Source of the DNA: an uncultured Anaerolineales bacterium
Lineage (GTDB): Bacteria > Chloroflexota > Anaerolineae > Aggregatilineales > Aggregatilineaceae
Assembly: GCA_937135955.1 (NCBI GenBank)
Contig: CAKZOB010000019.1
Location: 1-64,000 of the forward strand
Reading direction: 5' to 3'
DNA: 64,000 nt
A program made the position numbers and the translations under genes. Shown here piece after piece: positions 49,740-59,150 of this stretch. The notes beneath the pieces were generated by a model. The model searched no databases. It was not told the DNA's origin and saw nothing but the letters and a program-made list of their open reading frames with translations. Within the stretch, counting starts at the first letter, position 1; every line of letters starts with the position of its first letter.

Positions 49740-51086
49740 GTGTCCGCAAAGACCCTGTATAGATGGCTGGCTCTACTGCTGGTGCTCTCGGTCGCGCTGC
49801 CTGTGCCAGTGTCGGCGCAGGATGGCGTTGATCCGCGGGCGATCGCTCAGGCCGTCCTCGATAACCTGCTTGCCGGAAACTATGAGGCAGCGGCGGCTGA
49901 TTTCGACGCGCAGATGATTCAGGCCGTGCCGGTGACGGCATTGCAGCAGGCGTGGACGCAGGTTACCCAACTGGGGGGCTCATTCCAGAAAGTGGATCAG
50001 GTGCAGACCGTGCCCCAGGGCGAGTTTGTGAGCGTTGTATATACGCTCTTGTTCGAGCGAGCGGCCATTGAGATGATAGTCACGGTCGATCGAAATGGGC
50101 AGGTCGCGGGACTGTTTCTGCGACCTATAGCGAGCGAAGCGGGCAAGAGTTGGGAGTCGCCCCCTTACGCCGACCCGACCGCTTTCGTGGAGCGCGAGAT
50201 CATCGTCAATGAAGGCAGCGCCTGGGAATTGCCAGGTGTGCTCACTCTGCCGCAGGGCGATGGCCCATTCCCGGCAGTGGTGCTGGTTCACGGCTCCGGC
50301 CCGAACGATCGCGACGAGACGGTCGGGCCGAACAAGCCTTTCGCCGACCTTGCTCATGGCCTTGCCTCGCGGGGGATCGCCGTGCTGCGCTATGACAAGC
50401 GCACGCGGGTTTATGCTCAGGCGTTTGCTGGAGACAAAGCGTTCACCGTGCAGGATGAGGCCGTTGACGATGCGCTGGCAGCAGTTGCCTTGCTGCGGCA
50501 GACCGAAAGCGTTGATCCGGCGCGCGTCTTCGTCCTGGGGCACAGCATGGGCGGCTATCTCGCGCCGCGCATTGGGGCGGCGGACGCGCGCATCGCCGGG
50601 CTGATCATTCTGGCCGGTAGCACACGCTCGTTGCTGGATAGCGTGCGCATGCAAACCGAGTACCTGGCTAGGCTCGATGGTGAACTGTCAGAGGCGGAAG
50701 AAGCCTCGCTCGCCGAAGTGGAGGAGCTGCTCCTGGCAACGGAAAACGTACAGCCTGGCGACGATCCGGCGAAACTGCTCTTCAACGCGCCAGCCTCTTA
50801 CTGGCTCGACCTGAAGGAGTATGATCCGGCGGCGCTGGCGACTGAACTGACGATGCCGATGTTGATTCTGCAGGGCGGGCGTGATTGGCAGGTGACGCTC
50901 GACGACTTCGCCGGGTGGGAAGCGGCGCTCGGCCAGCGGGACGACGTGACGCTGCGCGTCTATCCCGACCTGAACCACCTTTTCATCAGCGGTGAGGGGC
51001 CAGGCACGCCGGAGGAATACGAACAGCCTGGCCATGTTGCTGAGGTCGTCATTGAAGATATCGCCCAGTGGATTCTGGATCATTGA
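49740..51086 (+). CDS. Secreted alpha/beta hydrolase with N-terminal DUF3887-like domain
   Basis: A 448-residue exported protein. A signal peptide (WLALLLVLSVALPVPVSAQ) is followed by a small domain (about 30-130; LDNLLAGNYEAAAADFDAQM) of the DUF3887/SnoaL-like type, then an alpha/beta hydrolase with VVLVHGSGPNDRDE near residue 180, the nucleophile Ser in LGHSMGGYLAPR near 263 and the His in LNHLFIS near 420. Esterase or acyl-hydrolase activity outside the membrane is likely. GTG start after GGAAGG. It sits between the MocR gene and pdxS with no evident functional tie. Confidence 0.8.
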   Translation: MSAKTLYRWLALLLVLSVALPVPVSAQDGVDPRAIAQAVLDNLLAGNYEAAAADFDAQMIQAVPVTALQQAWTQVTQLGGSFQKVDQVQTVPQGEFVSVVYTLLFERAAIEMIVTVDRNGQVAGLFLRPIASEAGKSWESPPYADPTAFVEREIIVNEGSAWELPGVLTLPQGDGPFPAVVLVHGSGPNDRDETVGPNKPFADLAHGLASRGIAVLRYDKRTRVYAQAFAGDKAFTVQDEAVDDALAAVALLRQTESVDPARVFVLGHSMGGYLAPRIGAADARIAGLIILAGSTRSLLDSVRMQTEYLARLDGELSEAEEASLAEVEELLLATENVQPGDDPAKLLFNAPASYWLDLKEYDPAALATELTMPMLILQGGRDWQVTLDDFAGWEAALGQRDDVTLRVYPDLNHLFISGEGPGTPEEYEQPGHVAEVVIEDIAQWILDH

Positions 51087-51147
51087 GATGGTACGTTGTT
51101 CGCTTCTGGCTTGAAGTCAGGTAAGCTATCGCAAGGAGAGAAACACC

Positions 51148-52062
51148 ATGGCACCGGAAACACCTGTAGCAAACAATGGGGCGCAAAAAGGCACCGACAC
51201 CGTCAAGCGCGGCCTGGCGCAGATGCTCAAGGGCGGTGTGATCATGGACGTGGTCACGCCAGAACATGCGCAGATCGCTGAGGAAGCGGGCGCGGTGGCC
51301 GTCATGGCGCTGGAGCGCGTGCCAGCGGACATTCGGGCGACGGGCGGCGTGGCCCGCATGAGCGATCCCGCCCTGATCGAGCGCATCATGGCCGCGGTGA
51401 CCATACCGGTCATGGCCAAGTGCCGCATCGGGCATTTCGTTGAGGCGCAGATTCTCGAAGCGATTGGCGTGGACTACATAGACGAGAGCGAGGTGCTCAC
51501 GCCCGCCGACGAGCAGTATCACATCAACAAGCATGCTTTCAAGGTGCCCTTCGTCTGCGGGGCGCGCAACCTGGGCGAGGCGTTGCGGCGCATCGGCGAG
51601 GGGGCGGCGATGATCCGCACCAAAGGCGAAGCGGGCACCGGCGATGTGGTCGAGGCGGTGCGCCATGCGCGGGCGGTGCTCGGCGAGATTCGCCGCCTGA
51701 CCACCATGCGCGAAGACGAGATGATGACCTACGCCAAAGAGATCGGCGCACCCTATGAGCTGGTCAAAGAGACTGCCGAACTGGGGCGGCTGCCCGTGGT
51801 GAACTTCGCGGCGGGTGGCATTGCCACGCCAGCGGATGCCGCGCTGATGATGCAGTTGGGCATGGACGGCGTATTCGTCGGGTCGGGCATCTTCAAGAGT
51901 GGCGATCCGGCCAAGCGGGCGCGGGCGATCGTGCAGGCGGTGACGCACTACAACGATCCCAAGATCATCGCCGAGGTCAGCCGCGACCTGGGCGAGCCGA
52001 TGGTCGGCATCGGCGTGACCACCATGCCCGAAGTGCAGCGCATCGCCGGGCGCGGGTGGTGA
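51148..52062 (+). CDS. pdxS: Pyridoxal 5'-phosphate synthase, PdxS subunit
   Basis: A 304-residue synthase subunit of the ribose-5-phosphate-dependent PLP pathway. Highly conserved blocks include [90 protein letters not shown] and [17 protein letters not shown]. PdxS forms a dodecamer that receives ammonia from PdxT. Unusually, pdxT is not adjacent but on the other strand at 53001. A strong terminator follows. Confidence 0.97.
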   Translation: MAPETPVANNGAQKGTDTVKRGLAQMLKGGVIMDVVTPEHAQIAEEAGAVAVMALERVPADIRATGGVARMSDPALIERIMAAVTIPVMAKCRIGHFVEAQILEAIGVDYIDESEVLTPADEQYHINKHAFKVPFVCGARNLGEALRRIGEGAAMIRTKGEAGTGDVVEAVRHARAVLGEIRRLTTMREDEMMTYAKEIGAPYELVKETAELGRLPVVNFAAGGIATPADAALMMQLGMDGVFVGSGIFKSGDPAKRARAIVQAVTHYNDPKIIAEVSRDLGEPMVGIGVTTMPEVQRIAGRGW

Positions 52063-52072
52063 GGAGGACGAG

Positions 52073-52104
52073 AAGGGGGCACCCCTGATAGGACGTGCCC
52101 CCTT
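52073..52104. terminator. Terminator after pdxS
   Basis: Stem AAGGGGGCAC / GTGCCCCCTT with a 12-base loop and T residues after it. It borders the end of the vapC remnant on the opposite strand and could also stop that transcript. Confidence 0.75.
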
Positions 52105-52289
52105 TTACCTTACGCTTTCGAGTGGTATGAGTCGTATCAATTCAGAAAAGCGCTGCATATCTCTCACGTTTCCCGTCAGCAAAGTCCCTCGATCAAGCGC
52201 CTGGCCTGAGCATGAGAGGGAAGACTGACCACTACGGCCCTTAACAACGCGTTAGTGTCAACAAACGCTCTATCGCTGGTCATCATCAT
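52105..52289 (-). pseudogene. VapC-type PIN toxin remnant with internal deletion
   Basis: From an ATG at 52289 (or 52286/52283), overlapping the antitoxin end, the frame reads SDRAFVDTNALLRAVV and HAQARRLIEG, the N-terminal strand and first acidic residue of a PIN nuclease, then stops. In another frame the last 80 bases read GTLLTGNVRDMQRFSELIRL and IPLESVR, the typical C-terminal strand and end of a PIN toxin. The roughly 80 residues between are missing. The toxin is therefore dead; the remnant is about 185 bases where a complete gene needs about 420. Confidence 0.75.
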
Positions 52290-52491
52290 GCCAGTCTTCG
52301 CGACGGAAAGAGAAATCCGGCGACGCAGGGCCAAGATCAGCCACTAACTTCTCGAAGAGAGCTTTGCGCTCAGCTTTGGACAAGCGCCGTTTCTCAACCA
52401 GTTGCTGCAGGTGCAAGGCAAGAGCCTCTTGTTCTTCGGGGGACAGGCGTTCGATCAACTCAAGTACCTGAGAGTATGCAGTGGTGGTCAT
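52270..52491 (-). CDS. Antitoxin-like protein of a VapBC-type pair
   Basis: A 73-residue acidic protein: a helical N-terminus (SQVLELIERLSPEEQEALALHLQQLV), then SKAERKALFEKLVADLG and a C-terminal tail SFRREDWHDDDQR of the kind that wraps a PIN toxin. The following PIN toxin gene overlaps its end by up to 20 bases but is a deletion remnant. The antitoxin reading frame is intact, which implies recent toxin loss or retention for another role. A TATAT-rich stretch lies just upstream (52512-52520). Confidence 0.6.
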   Translation of the reverse strand: MTTTAYSQVLELIERLSPEEQEALALHLQQLVEKRRLSKAERKALFEKLVADLGPASPDFSFRREDWHDDDQR

Positions 52492-52529
52492 AGGGCGTTC
52501 CTTTCCTCCCGCTATTATATGCTACTCAT

Positions 52530-52877
52530 GGGTGCATTTCAGTTGAGTTTACGAGTGCAAGCGAACTGAGGCAGATTTCCAAAGCCGGTCTCTGGGATGA
52601 GCTTTTGTGAAAAGCATCCCTCAAACTGAGTGCGAGCAAAGGTCCTCAGCAATTTGCTTGGTGCGGGGGAATTTACTTCACCCCCGCTCGGCGCTGGCGC
52701 GCCTCGCCGAGCGAAGCGAGGCTGGGGGTGAGGTAAACCACAGCGCAGCAAACGGCCAGTCACAGTTTGCGCGCACCTCTCAAAGGGGTGCATTTCAGTT
52801 GAGTTCACAATACCTGACAAGCCCGAACGGATCTGATGCCTGATCGGCTGACCGTGAACTTTCGTGAAATGCACCCC
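52530..52877. repeat. MITE-like element, family B (348 bp)
   Basis: It begins GGGTGCATTTCA and ends TGAAATGCACCCC, inverted repeats. Flanking heptamers TACTCAT and TGCTCAT differ at one position, a probable 7-bp target duplication. Within it a further palindromic half (52788-52877) repeats the ends. The core TCGGCGCTGGCGCGCCTCG and GAGCGAAGCGAGGCTGGGG recurs at 59211-59561 and, inverted, at 11077 and 19008. It is non-coding. It fills most of the 509-base gap between the antitoxin and pdxT; 52878-53000 shows nothing recognisable. Confidence 0.75.
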
Positions 52878-53000
52878 TGCTCATGACACTGGTTGACGGC
52901 GGGGGGAGTTTGTTCAGCGCGACGGCCCACTTTCCCTACCGAACCGAGACGCGGGGCGGATCAAGGCAGGGCCGCCCCGCGCTGCTGACGAGGCGCGCAC

Positions 53001-53591
53001 CTAGCGCACCGGTACCAGGTTGCCCACCTCCTGCAGGAAATAGCGGTGAAAACGCGGATCGTCGGTCAGTTCTGGATGAAAGGCGGTCGCCAGCCAGTGT
53101 CCCTGTCGCGCCGCGACGATGCTGCCGTCTTCCAGCCGCGCCAGCACTTCTACCCCATCGCCGACGCGCGTCACCAGCGGCGCGCGGATGAACACAGCGT
53201 GGAATGGCTCCAACCCCAGCGCGGGAACGTGTAGATCGGTCTCGAAGCTATCTACCTGCCGCCCGAAGGCGTTGCGGTTGACGGTGATGTCCATCAGCCC
53301 CAGCAGCGGTTGATCGCGCCCGATGTCGCGGGCCAGCAGAATCATACCGGCGCACGTGCCCCATACCGGCTTATGCCGGGCGAACTCGCGCAGCGGCTCC
53401 AGCAGGCCGAAGTCCACTGCCAGCTTGCCGATGGTGGTGCTCTCGCCGCCGGGGATGATCAGCGCGTCCAGACCGTCCAGTTGCTGCGGCAAGCGCACTT
53501 CGACGGCCTGTGCGCCCACCTGCTGCAACATCTTCTCGTGTTCGATGAAAGCGCCCTGCAATGCCAACACGCCGACTCGTATGTCGCTCAT
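53001..53591 (-). CDS. pdxT: Pyridoxal 5'-phosphate synthase, PdxT glutaminase subunit
   Basis: A 196-residue class I glutamine amidotransferase that supplies ammonia to PdxS. It shows [17 protein letters not shown] at the start, [11 protein letters not shown] near residue 46, the nucleophile Cys in [12 protein letters not shown] near 78, [11 protein letters not shown], and the catalytic His/Glu in AFHPELTDD near 171. The ATG at 53591 directly begins the domain; an upstream ATG at 53672 adds an unconserved tail. It is convergent with pdxS, about 0.9 kb away, separated by toxin-antitoxin debris and a repeat. Confidence 0.95.
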   Translation of the reverse strand: MSDIRVGVLALQGAFIEHEKMLQQVGAQAVEVRLPQQLDGLDALIIPGGESTTIGKLAVDFGLLEPLREFARHKPVWGTCAGMILLARDIGRDQPLLGLMDITVNRNAFGRQVDSFETDLHVPALGLEPFHAVFIRAPLVTRVGDGVEVLARLEDGSIVAARQGHWLATAFHPELTDDPRFHRYFLQEVGNLVPVR

Positions 53592-53715
53592 GGCTCGATG
53601 CACTCTCCCCTGCTCTGGCAATGTTCGTGTGGAAACAATGGCGAGTGATTCAGACTCTAGCAGGCGGGGCAAACGCCTACAAGCCGTGTTGGACTCATTT
53701 GGTCTGCACGGTGTG

Positions 53716-54576
53716 TCACAGCGAACGACCTTGCAGGTAGCGCATCAACAAATCTTTGCGCACGAAGAAAAAGACGGTGAAGGCAGCCAGAAAGCCCGCC
53801 AGATGGGCCAGATGATTGACGCCCTGGATTTCCTGGTTGCTGCGGATCGTCTCGATGGAAGGCAGGAAACTCTGTGCCACGAACCAGATCAGCAGCAGCC
53901 AGCCGGGCAGGGGAACCGTCCAGCGCCAGAACCTGTAGCCTTCTTTGGCGCTCAGCCAGCGGATCAGCGCATAGGGCAGGCGCAGGATCAGCCCCACTCC
54001 CCACAGGCAGTTGACCCAGGCTCCGGGGAACAGAAACAGAAAGGCGCCCATCACGCCGGAAATCGCGCCACTGGCTCCGATGGACGGCAGGGTATCGAGC
54101 TTGGGGTTGAGCAGCACGCTGCCGACATTGGCGATCATGCCCGCCAGCAGGTAGAAGAGAAAGAAGCGCGGCGACCCGCACGCATCCTCCACGCGACGCC
54201 CAAACGCCCACAGGAAAACCATGTTGCCGAACAGGTGCCAGAAGTCGGCGTGCATGAAGATGGACGTGAGCGTCGCGAAAGCCATAATGCCCTGGCCATC
54301 GCGCAGCACTTTTTCGTTGAAGCCATACGTGTTGATCTTGCCCACGTAGTCTTCGAACGTCGTCTCCATGACGATGCTGCCTTCCTGTTGCCCGTAGAGA
54401 TCAGGAGCGATCCACAACACGAACACCGTCGTGTTGATCACGATCAGCGACAGCGTGGCCCAGGGGATGGTACGGTAGCGCACCAGGCCGGAGTCGTTGA
54501 CAGGCATGGGGTACAGGAAGGTGGAGATGAACAGGATGAGCAGGAAGTAGGCCAGGATGGCGACGAGCAGGCACAT
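53716..54576 (-). CDS. Rhomboid family intramembrane serine protease
   Basis: A 286-residue membrane protein with about six to seven helices. Conserved rhomboid features are [20 protein letters not shown] near residue 108 (His and Asn of the oxyanion region), the catalytic Ser in [13 protein letters not shown] near 170 and the catalytic His in [15 protein letters not shown] near 255. It cleaves transmembrane substrates; none can be named. The N-terminus begins with a membrane helix ([20 protein letters not shown]). It lies 27 bases after the TPR membrane protein on the same strand. Confidence 0.88.
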   Translation of the reverse strand: MCLLVAILAYFLLILFISTFLYPMPVNDSGLVRYRTIPWATLSLIVINTTVFVLWIAPDLYGQQEGSIVMETTFEDYVGKINTYGFNEKVLRDGQGIMAFATLTSIFMHADFWHLFGNMVFLWAFGRRVEDACGSPRFFLFYLLAGMIANVGSVLLNPKLDTLPSIGASGAISGVMGAFLFLFPGAWVNCLWGVGLILRLPYALIRWLSAKEGYRFWRWTVPLPGWLLLIWFVAQSFLPSIETIRSNQEIQGVNHLAHLAGFLAAFTVFFFVRKDLLMRYLQGRSL

Positions 54577-54603
54577 GGCTCAGTATCTCCAGAGCAGGTA
54601 ACG

Positions 54604-56079
54604 CTACCAGGGTAGATAAGGCGGGCGGTGATCGCCAACCCACTCCAGCGACTGCGAGAAGACGAGTATAAAGGCCAGGATCAGCAACACCAGCCCGGCC
54701 AGCGCCAGCATCAGGCGCGCGCTGGCGGGCAACAATGGCAATTCGGTCGGTTCCTGCAGGGCATGGCCCGGCGGGCGAAACGGCTCGGGGTCGAGCGGGC
54801 CGCGCGGCGGCTCCGGAGGAGGCGGGGGCGGCACTGTGCCCCCCAGCCAACCCGCCAGCGGTTTCTGCTGCGGCGACGAAGTGGCTGTCACCAGCAGGTA
54901 GCCGCCGAGCAGGCTGACCAACACGCCGAGCCAACGGCGTGGCCCCAACGCCAGCAGATCGAGGCGTGCATCCTGCCAGCCGAGCAACAGAAAGAGACTT
55001 GCCACCCCCATGGCTTCACGTACCGCCAGCCACACGTTGCCGCGCTCGCGGTCGGTGAGGACGGGCAAGGCGGTGCGCAGTTTCTTATCAACTTCTTTGC
55101 GCACTTTGCCGGGCGCTTTGGTCCGCGCCGCGCGCTCGTACAGGCGGGTGGCCTCGATGCTGTCTCCGGCATCGCGCGCCATGTCGCCCAGTTTGATCAA
55201 CGCAGCGGGCATATGGGGATGTGCGGCCAGGGCCTGCTCCAGGAAGCGCCGCGCGGTACTGGTATCGCCGCGCCCCAGATAGTAATCGGCCACTTTGACA
55301 ACCAGTGCTTCGTCAGGGTTGGAGAGCGTCGCCACTTTCTCGCGCAGATCGGTGCTCCAGGCAGTATCGCCGCGCCGTTCGGCCATGTCTATAGCTGTCA
55401 GGTAGACAGTGGGCACGCGCGTACCCGCGTCAATGGCGCGCTGAATCAGTTCCCTGGCGTCGTCCCAGTATTGCAGCTTCCACAGATGACCCGCTGCGTT
55501 GCGCAGCGCCAGTTCGTGGTCTACGCGAATAGATAGCACCTCGACCCACAGGGCAATGGCCTGCTCGATGTCGCCGCCTTGCTGATAGGCGTCGGCGCGA
55601 TCCATCAACAGGGCAATGCGTTCGCGCTCGGCGGGAGTGACCGGCTCGTCTATCGTCTTGCGCTTCAGCGGTTGGATCACGGACGGCGTCACTGGGGCCG
55701 CCTCGCTTGCTGACAGGGCGGGCGCGGTCGGTTCTTCTATCACAGGCGACGCGGACTGCTCTGTTTCAACGAGCGCTGTCGAAGAGGCATCCGGCGCGGG
55801 GGCGGGTGGGGGCGACACGGGTTCGGGCGGCTGCCCGGCGGATTGCAGGCGCGCCTTCAGCTTCAGGGCGGCTTCGTTGTTCGGGTTGACGCGCAAAGCC
55901 CGCTCGACCAGTTCCAGACGCTTGACAGGATCAGAGGTGGTGTGGGTCAGCCACAGCCAGGCCATGTCATTGCGCGGGTCAAGCTTGAGCGACTGTATCA
56001 GCAGTTCGCGCCCGCGGGCCAGGTCTTTCTGGTCGCGGATGGCAATTACACCCTGGCGGAAGAGTTCTTGTGCGTTCAT
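54604..56079 (-). CDS. TPR-repeat membrane protein
   Basis: A 491-residue protein. An N-terminal TPR block (residues 1-80; QELFRQGVIAIRDQKDLARGRELLIQSLKLDPRND) is followed by a Pro/Ala-rich linker (about 85-140), a second TPR block (about 155-330; ADAYQQGGDIEQAIALWVEVLS), then about three membrane helices with a PPPPPPEPP linker between the last two. It is probably a scaffold anchored in the membrane with its TPRs in the cytoplasm. The ATG at 56079 was chosen because a TTGTCC-17-TATAGT promoter lies just upstream; a longer reading would start in the neighbouring repeat. Confidence 0.75.
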   Translation of the reverse strand: MNAQELFRQGVIAIRDQKDLARGRELLIQSLKLDPRNDMAWLWLTHTTSDPVKRLELVERALRVNPNNEAALKLKARLQSAGQPPEPVSPPPAPAPDASSTALVETEQSASPVIEEPTAPALSASEAAPVTPSVIQPLKRKTIDEPVTPAERERIALLMDRADAYQQGGDIEQAIALWVEVLSIRVDHELALRNAAGHLWKLQYWDDARELIQRAIDAGTRVPTVYLTAIDMAERRGDTAWSTDLREKVATLSNPDEALVVKVADYYLGRGDTSTARRFLEQALAAHPHMPAALIKLGDMARDAGDSIEATRLYERAARTKAPGKVRKEVDKKLRTALPVLTDRERGNVWLAVREAMGVASLFLLLGWQDARLDLLALGPRRWLGVLVSLLGGYLLVTATSSPQQKPLAGWLGGTVPPPPPPEPPRGPLDPEPFRPPGHALQEPTELPLLPASARLMLALAGLVLLILAFILVFSQSLEWVGDHRPPYLPW

Positions 56080-56119
56080 GTATCTCTTCGGAGAAACCCT
56101 GGCAAATCGAGTCTGTGGC

Positions 56120-56148
56120 ACTATAGCACCAAGTGTACAGGCGGACAA
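56120..56148 (-). promoter_or_regulatory. Promoter of the TPR protein gene
   Basis: Minus strand: -35 TTGTCC (56143-56148), 17-base spacer, -10 TATAGT (56120-56125). Transcription would start about 34 bases before the ATG. Confidence 0.65.
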
Positions 56149-56152
56149 CTGC

Positions 56153-56358
56153 CCGTGTGTGCAAAATGTGACAGGCAATTTGCAGCAGTCTGCTGCCCCT
56201 CACCCCTACATCCCCTCGCCCTCACGACTGCGTCGCGGGGCGAGGGGACTTACTGTCTCTCGTGCGCGCGCTCCCCTTCTCCCGCAGCGCGGGAGAAGGG
56301 GTCGGGGGATGAGGGCCATCGGGCGGGGCAAAGTCGCTGACAACCTTTGCATGCACCC
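56153..56358. repeat. MITE-like element, family A (206 bp)
   Basis: The left end CCGTGTGTGCAAAATGTGAC and right end ACCTTTGCATGCACCC are imperfect terminal inverted repeats of the 7641 family. The interior shares CAGGCAATTTGCAGCAGTCT, CTGCTGCCCCTCACCCCTAC and GGGGCAAAGTCGCTGACAAC with the other copies. It also has an inner hairpin CCCCTTCTCCCGC / GCGGGAGAAGGGG. It lies between the promoters of the TPR gene and the M23 peptidase gene; the remaining 56359-56503 shows no gene. Confidence 0.65.
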
Positions 56359-56503
56359 CACTGTCCCGCTGTCGGCTATACAGCGGCGGAGAATCGGGCG
56401 ACCGTCGTTGCCAATTGTGGCGGGCCGCGGTACTATCCCGCCCGCTGAGGAGTATCGGTAGGGTCTGGATAGCGGCGGTAGACTGAGCGGGGAGTAGCGG
56501 AAG

Positions 56504-57724
56504 ATGGCAGATGAGGTCCACCGGCCATCCGACGGACAGAGATGGCGTGGCCTGAGTGTGCTGATGGTGGCCGGAGCGCTGGCCTTGACGGCGCTGGCCG
56601 TGATCATTGCGTTACGCCCTGGGGAAACCCCTACCCCTGCCGTGCCGACGGCCACCGATCTGCCCGCCCTGGGCATCGCTGCCGTCGAATATGCCACACC
56701 GGTTCCCACTATCCCGCCAACGCCAACCCTGCCACCCGTAGAGTGGGTGCGTCCCACCGCCGATCCGCAGACTGTCGCGGCGGCCCTGGACGAGCCGCTG
56801 ACGGTGGCCTGGGCGGGGAACACCATCGCCCGGCAGTTCGATCCCTTGACGATCATCCCCGAACGCCCGCGCAGCACGGTGATCACCTACAAGGTGAAGA
56901 AAGGCGACAACCTGCGCGAGATCGCCGCACGTTTTGGGCTGAACGAGAACACGATCATCTGGTCGAACGATCGCTTCTACGTCAACGCCATGCGCGTGGG
57001 GCTGGAACTGAATATCCTGCCGGTAGATGGGGTCTATCATCGGGTACAGGGTGTGCAGACGATCGCCGAGATCGCCGAGACGTATCAGGTTGACCCCTAC
57101 GCCATCATTGACTCCGAGTTCAACACGCTCTTCGGAGCAAAGCCGGAGACGGTGTTGCCCGAAGGGTTGTGGGTGATCGTGCCGGGCGGCACTGGTTCTA
57201 CCGAGCCGATTTATTGGGACCCTGGCATCGTCATGGCCAGGGTGAGCACCGATGGCAGCAATCCAGTTGGGTCGGGCATCAGCGTGGGGACGGACGTGGC
57301 GGCGTTCGCCATCGGCGATCCAGGGTCGTGCGGTAAGCAGGTCGTAGCGGGCGGGACGCCGCCGGTCAGCCCACCGCTCTATGCGCGGTATCGCATCACC
57401 CAGGACTTCTCCTGGAATCATGGCGGAATCGATCTCGCCGTGCCGCCGGGCACGCCCGTCTTTGCGGCGGGGGGCGGCACAGTCATCTTCAGCGGGATGA
57501 GCACGTGGGGCTACGGCTACACTGTAGTCATCGCGCACGGCAGCACGCTGAGCCTCTATGGGCACCTCAACGGGGCGTTCGTCAAGTGCGGAGAGACGGT
57601 CACAGCCGGGCAGAACATCGCCGTGACGGGCAATTCCGGGCGTTCGAGCGGCCCGCACCTGCACTTCGAGATTCGCGGGCCGGGCGGCGTGCCGGTCAAC
57701 CCGTGGAACTACCAGAGCTTCTAG
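56504..57724 (+). CDS. LysM domain M23 family metallopeptidase
   Basis: A 406-residue cell-wall hydrolase or scaffold. An N-terminal signal-anchor (LSVLMVAGALALTALAVIIAL) is followed by a Pro/Thr-rich linker, a LysM domain (ITYKVKKGDNLREIAARFGLNENTIIWSND near residue 125), a second LysM-like part (VQTIAEIAETYQVDPYAIID), and a C-terminal M23 LytM domain with zinc ligands in NHGGIDLAVP near 306 and HLHFEIRGPG near 387. It acts outside the membrane on peptidoglycan, binding glycan through LysM. GGGGAGTAGCGGAAG precedes the ATG. It converges with the glycoside hydrolase gene. Confidence 0.9.
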   Translation: MADEVHRPSDGQRWRGLSVLMVAGALALTALAVIIALRPGETPTPAVPTATDLPALGIAAVEYATPVPTIPPTPTLPPVEWVRPTADPQTVAAALDEPLTVAWAGNTIARQFDPLTIIPERPRSTVITYKVKKGDNLREIAARFGLNENTIIWSNDRFYVNAMRVGLELNILPVDGVYHRVQGVQTIAEIAETYQVDPYAIIDSEFNTLFGAKPETVLPEGLWVIVPGGTGSTEPIYWDPGIVMARVSTDGSNPVGSGISVGTDVAAFAIGDPGSCGKQVVAGGTPPVSPPLYARYRITQDFSWNHGGIDLAVPPGTPVFAAGGGTVIFSGMSTWGYGYTVVIAHGSTLSLYGHLNGAFVKCGETVTAGQNIAVTGNSGRSSGPHLHFEIRGPGGVPVNPWNYQSF

Positions 57725-57766
57725 CTGTCAACCGACGGACAGCGGCGGGCGGAGGCAGGGTAGCGC

Positions 57767-59143
57767 TCAACAGCCGCCCGTCTCGCTGACGACAATGTAG
57801 CCCTGGATCATCTCGGCGACGATCTGCTCGCCGATAGTCGCGGTCACATTGACGTAGATGGTATGCAGACCCGGCAGCAGGCCGGTGGTGTCGGCGTAGA
57901 CCTGCACCGTGTCGCCGCTGGAAACGCGCGGAGGATATACTTCGAGCGCCGGCCCATCCGGCGGGCTGACCCCCTCTACCTGCGCGCTGAATGTCCCCGG
58001 ATAGCCGCTGTTGGCCACAACGAACTCGCCGACCAGCACTGAGCCAGGACAGGCTATATCCACCTCGGCAGTCATGTCGCGGGCGTAGAGGGTCAGGCGG
58101 GGCAGGTAATCGCTGATGCGGCGGGGCATGTTCGCCACGCGTTGGAAGACAGGCAGCGGCGATCCATCGCTGCGCAGCAGGCTGAACCAGCGCATATGAC
58201 TGCACAGCGGGGTGACATTCGGCGGGTAGAGCGCCCAGTTCAGGTTCCACAGGAACATCGGCCCGGCCCAGGGCCAGTGCCGGTCGGCCCAGTCGAAGGC
58301 GCGGACAGTGTAGTCGGCCTGGGTCTGCCCGGAGACGCGCAGCCAGGCGAATCCCGCGAAGTGCGGGTCGCTGTCGGAGCAGGTGACGCCATCCTCAGCC
58401 GGGTCGCGCAGCCAGCCGAATTCGGTCATCCAGATTTGCTTGTCGTAGATGCCGCGCTCTTCGAACAGGGCGCGGATCAACTCGACGCGGCGGAAATTGA
58501 GCGTATTGTAGTCCGGTTCGGCTTCGGGCGGCTGATTGTAGCCGTAGGGATGATAGCCGAAGGCGTCGAACCACTGCGCCGCGCCGTTGTCGAGCATTTC
58601 GGCGGCGTAGTCAATGTCGCTGATCGCGCCCCGGTCGGCGGTGGTGATGGTTGGGGCCAGCCCGCCCGACACGACGATGATCTGCGGAGCGACGGCTTTG
58701 ATCTGCGTGTAGGCCACGCGCAGCATCTGCGTGTATTCCCAGGCGTTGGGGCCGTGCGGCCATTCGACGGCCAGGTTCGGCTCGTTGTGTACTTCGATGG
58801 CGTCTACGCCCAGCGCGGCCAGCTCAGTAGCGCGCTGGCGTATGCTGACCCGGAAGGCTTCCCAGTTGGATGGCCAGGGTAGGTCCATGCGGAAGAGCAC
58901 GCGCTTGTTGCTGAAAGCCGCCACCTGCCCCACTTCGTACACCTTCACCCAGTCCATGCGCAACTGATCGACCAGGGCGGGGCTGGCCGTCGTGTGCGGG
59001 CCGACATGCACGCCATAGCCCAGATGTGGCGGGGGCAGGGGGTCGTCGCCTTGGGCGGCAGCGAAAGGCGAAGGGCGCAGGGGTGTCAGCAACACCGATG
59101 CGCCCAGCACCACTAGCGAGATGAAAGCGGTCATGCGTCGCAT
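57767..59143 (-). CDS. Secreted glycoside hydrolase (clan GH-A, GH39-like)
   Basis: About 458 residues. A signal peptide (MTAFISLVVLGASVLLTPL) precedes a TIM-barrel catalytic domain with the acid/base Glu in AIEVHNEPNLAVEW near residue 118 and the nucleophile Glu in IWMTEFGWLRDP near 243, the clan A arrangement. A C-terminal beta-sandwich (about 355-455) resembles an Ig/CARDB-like module. The first ATG at 59152 lies inside the TATAAT box and cannot be used if that promoter is real; ATG at 59143 or 59134 is preferred. Substrate and GH family number are not certain. Confidence 0.75.
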   Translation of the reverse strand: MRRMTAFISLVVLGASVLLTPLRPSPFAAAQGDDPLPPPHLGYGVHVGPHTTASPALVDQLRMDWVKVYEVGQVAAFSNKRVLFRMDLPWPSNWEAFRVSIRQRATELAALGVDAIEVHNEPNLAVEWPHGPNAWEYTQMLRVAYTQIKAVAPQIIVVSGGLAPTITTADRGAISDIDYAAEMLDNGAAQWFDAFGYHPYGYNQPPEAEPDYNTLNFRRVELIRALFEERGIYDKQIWMTEFGWLRDPAEDGVTCSDSDPHFAGFAWLRVSGQTQADYTVRAFDWADRHWPWAGPMFLWNLNWALYPPNVTPLCSHMRWFSLLRSDGSPLPVFQRVANMPRRISDYLPRLTLYARDMTAEVDIACPGSVLVGEFVVANSGYPGTFSAQVEGVSPPDGPALEVYPPRVSSGDTVQVYADTTGLLPGLHTIYVNVTATIGEQIVAEMIQGYIVVSETGGC

Positions 59144-59150
59144 GGCGGCC

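Noticed and set aside
51086-51147. A specific promoter for pdxS
   Set aside because: The best -35/-10 pairs have wrong spacing (for example TTGTTC with TAAGCT at 20 bases), so no call was made.
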